A model generated the notes under the pieces. It searched no databases. It was given only the letters and a program-made list of their open reading frames with translations, and was not told the origin of the DNA. From the NCBI GenBank assembly GCA_035513175.1, contig DATKCN010000206.1, positions 1 to 14,284 on the forward strand: a stretch of DNA of 14,284 bases. Direction: 5' to 3'. Position numbers and translations under genes: made by a program. This DNA is from DATKCN01 sp035513175. GTDB lineage: Bacteria > Chloroflexota > Chloroflexia > Thermomicrobiales > CFX8. Below are positions 13,760 to 14,284 of this stretch, one piece after another (positions within the stretch are counted from its first letter, which is position 1; each line of letters starts with the position of its first letter).

Positions 13760-14284
13760 ATGGTCGACGCACAATCCACTGGGCCTGCGGCGCGTGATGA
13801 CCGATACTATCCAAACGATAAACTGCCCGACCAACGCACTCCTTTTCAACGTGACCGTGATCGAATTCTGTATGCATCCGCGTTTCGGCGACTCGGTGGC
13901 ATCACTCAGGTCGTCTCTCCGTCAGAACGCGTGCTCGTCCATAATCGGCTGACTCATACGCTTGAAGTCGCTCAAGTGGCCCGTCGCCTGGCAGAGAAGC
14001 TATCTGCGGACACGGCGCTTGCAGATCTCATCGAGTTTGTTGGAGGGATTAATCCCGATGTCGCGGAAGCGGCGGCGCTCGCGCATGACCTGGGACACCC
14101 ACCATTCGGTCATATTGCCGAGGAAGTGCTCAACAATCTGGCCCTGAGTTCGAATCTGACTGATGGTTTCAACGGTAATGCTCAGAGCTTTCGGATTGTG
14201 ACTCGCCTGGCCATGCGGCACCTTTCGTTCACAGGACTGAATCTGACACGGGCGACCGTGAACGCGATACTCAAGTATCCGTGG
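13760..14284 (+). CDS. dgt: dGTPase-like HD-domain triphosphohydrolase (partial, runs off the window)
   Basis: The first 175 residues of a deoxynucleoside triphosphate triphosphohydrolase; by family it cleaves dGTP or other dNTPs to nucleoside and triphosphate in the cytoplasm. Visible motifs are R-D-R-D-R-I-L-Y-A-S-A-F-R-R-L at about 31-45, N-R-L-T-H-T-L-E-V-A at 62-71 (first metal-site His66), A-H-D-L-G-H-P-P-F-G-H at 108-118 (His109-Asp110 pair), and G-F-N-G-N-A-Q-S-F-R-I at 136-146, where many relatives have F-E-G-N-A-Q. The final HD-site Asp lies beyond the window. The only nearby in-frame start is the ATG at 13760; AGGA at 13753-13756 overlaps the preceding stop, so coupling is likely. 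dGTPases serve in nucleotide-pool control and, in some bacteria, in anti-phage defence; the context does not decide. Confidence 0.9.
   Translation, partial: MVDAQSTGPAARDDRYYPNDKLPDQRTPFQRDRDRILYASAFRRLGGITQVVSPSERVLVHNRLTHTLEVAQVARRLAEKLSADTALADLIEFVGGINPDVAEAAALAHDLGHPPFGHIAEEVLNNLALSSNLTDGFNGNAQSFRIVTRLAMRHLSFTGLNLTRATVNAILKYPW

Noticed and set aside
1..14284. CRISPR arrays, insertion sequences, rRNA or tRNA genes
   Set aside because: None was seen: no regularly spaced repeats longer than 14 bases, no transposase motifs, and no tRNA cloverleaf found by eye.

Overview
This is a GC-rich (about 65-70% in most genes, by hand count of a few lines) bacterial chromosomal window. The gene styles suggest a Chloroflexota bacterium, perhaps of the Thermomicrobia/Sphaerobacter type: a two-domain FtsX/MacB permease, a LuxR-type regulator with a large sensor half, a DUF2254 membrane protein, a GerMN-Gmad2 lipoprotein with a Thr/Ala/Pro linker, and heptameric tandem repeats just after stop codons. 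The lineage is an inference from gene style, not a search result.

Layout. 1-3481: end of an ABC-transporter ATPase and its 1064-residue FtsX-family permease, with a parS-like site between them. 3482-3628: a 7-bp tandem repeat and a perfect hairpin repeat. 3629-4780 (minus): LuxR-type regulator, divergent from a four-gene plus-strand cassette of small fold proteins at 4909-6486 (NTF2/SnoaL-like, cupin, two dimeric alpha/beta-barrel proteins) that ends in a strong hairpin. 6918-7523: GNAT-like acetyltransferase, followed by a perfect 16-bp parS palindrome (7556-7571). 7850-8584 (minus): SAM methyltransferase, divergent from a DUF2254 membrane protein (8696-10072). 10124-10609 (minus): FHA-domain protein, divergent from a GerMN/Gmad2 lipoprotein (10747-11796). 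12080-13204 (minus): DUF3179 protein. 13521-14284: a small helix-rich protein and a dGTPase-like HD hydrolase that runs off the window, in DNA of visibly lower GC.

The most notable observation is the DUF3179 gene. Simple ORF calling splits it in two at an in-frame TGA. That TGA falls exactly on the first cysteine of the family's conserved Cys-Pro-Leu-Cys motif, so the protein reads T-Y-U-P-L-C-G-S-A. The coding frame is intact for 374 residues. Directly downstream of the TGA the mRNA can fold into a stem-loop with the geometry of a bacterial SECIS element (5'-side bulge, small apical loop containing a G about 24 nt after UGA). TGA is used as an ordinary stop by at least five other genes here, so this is not a general code change. 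I propose a selenocysteine-containing DUF3179 protein; the rival explanation is a single nonsense mutation. A second notable signal is the pair of parS-like ParB-binding sites 7.4 kb apart, which suggests that the window lies near the replication origin.
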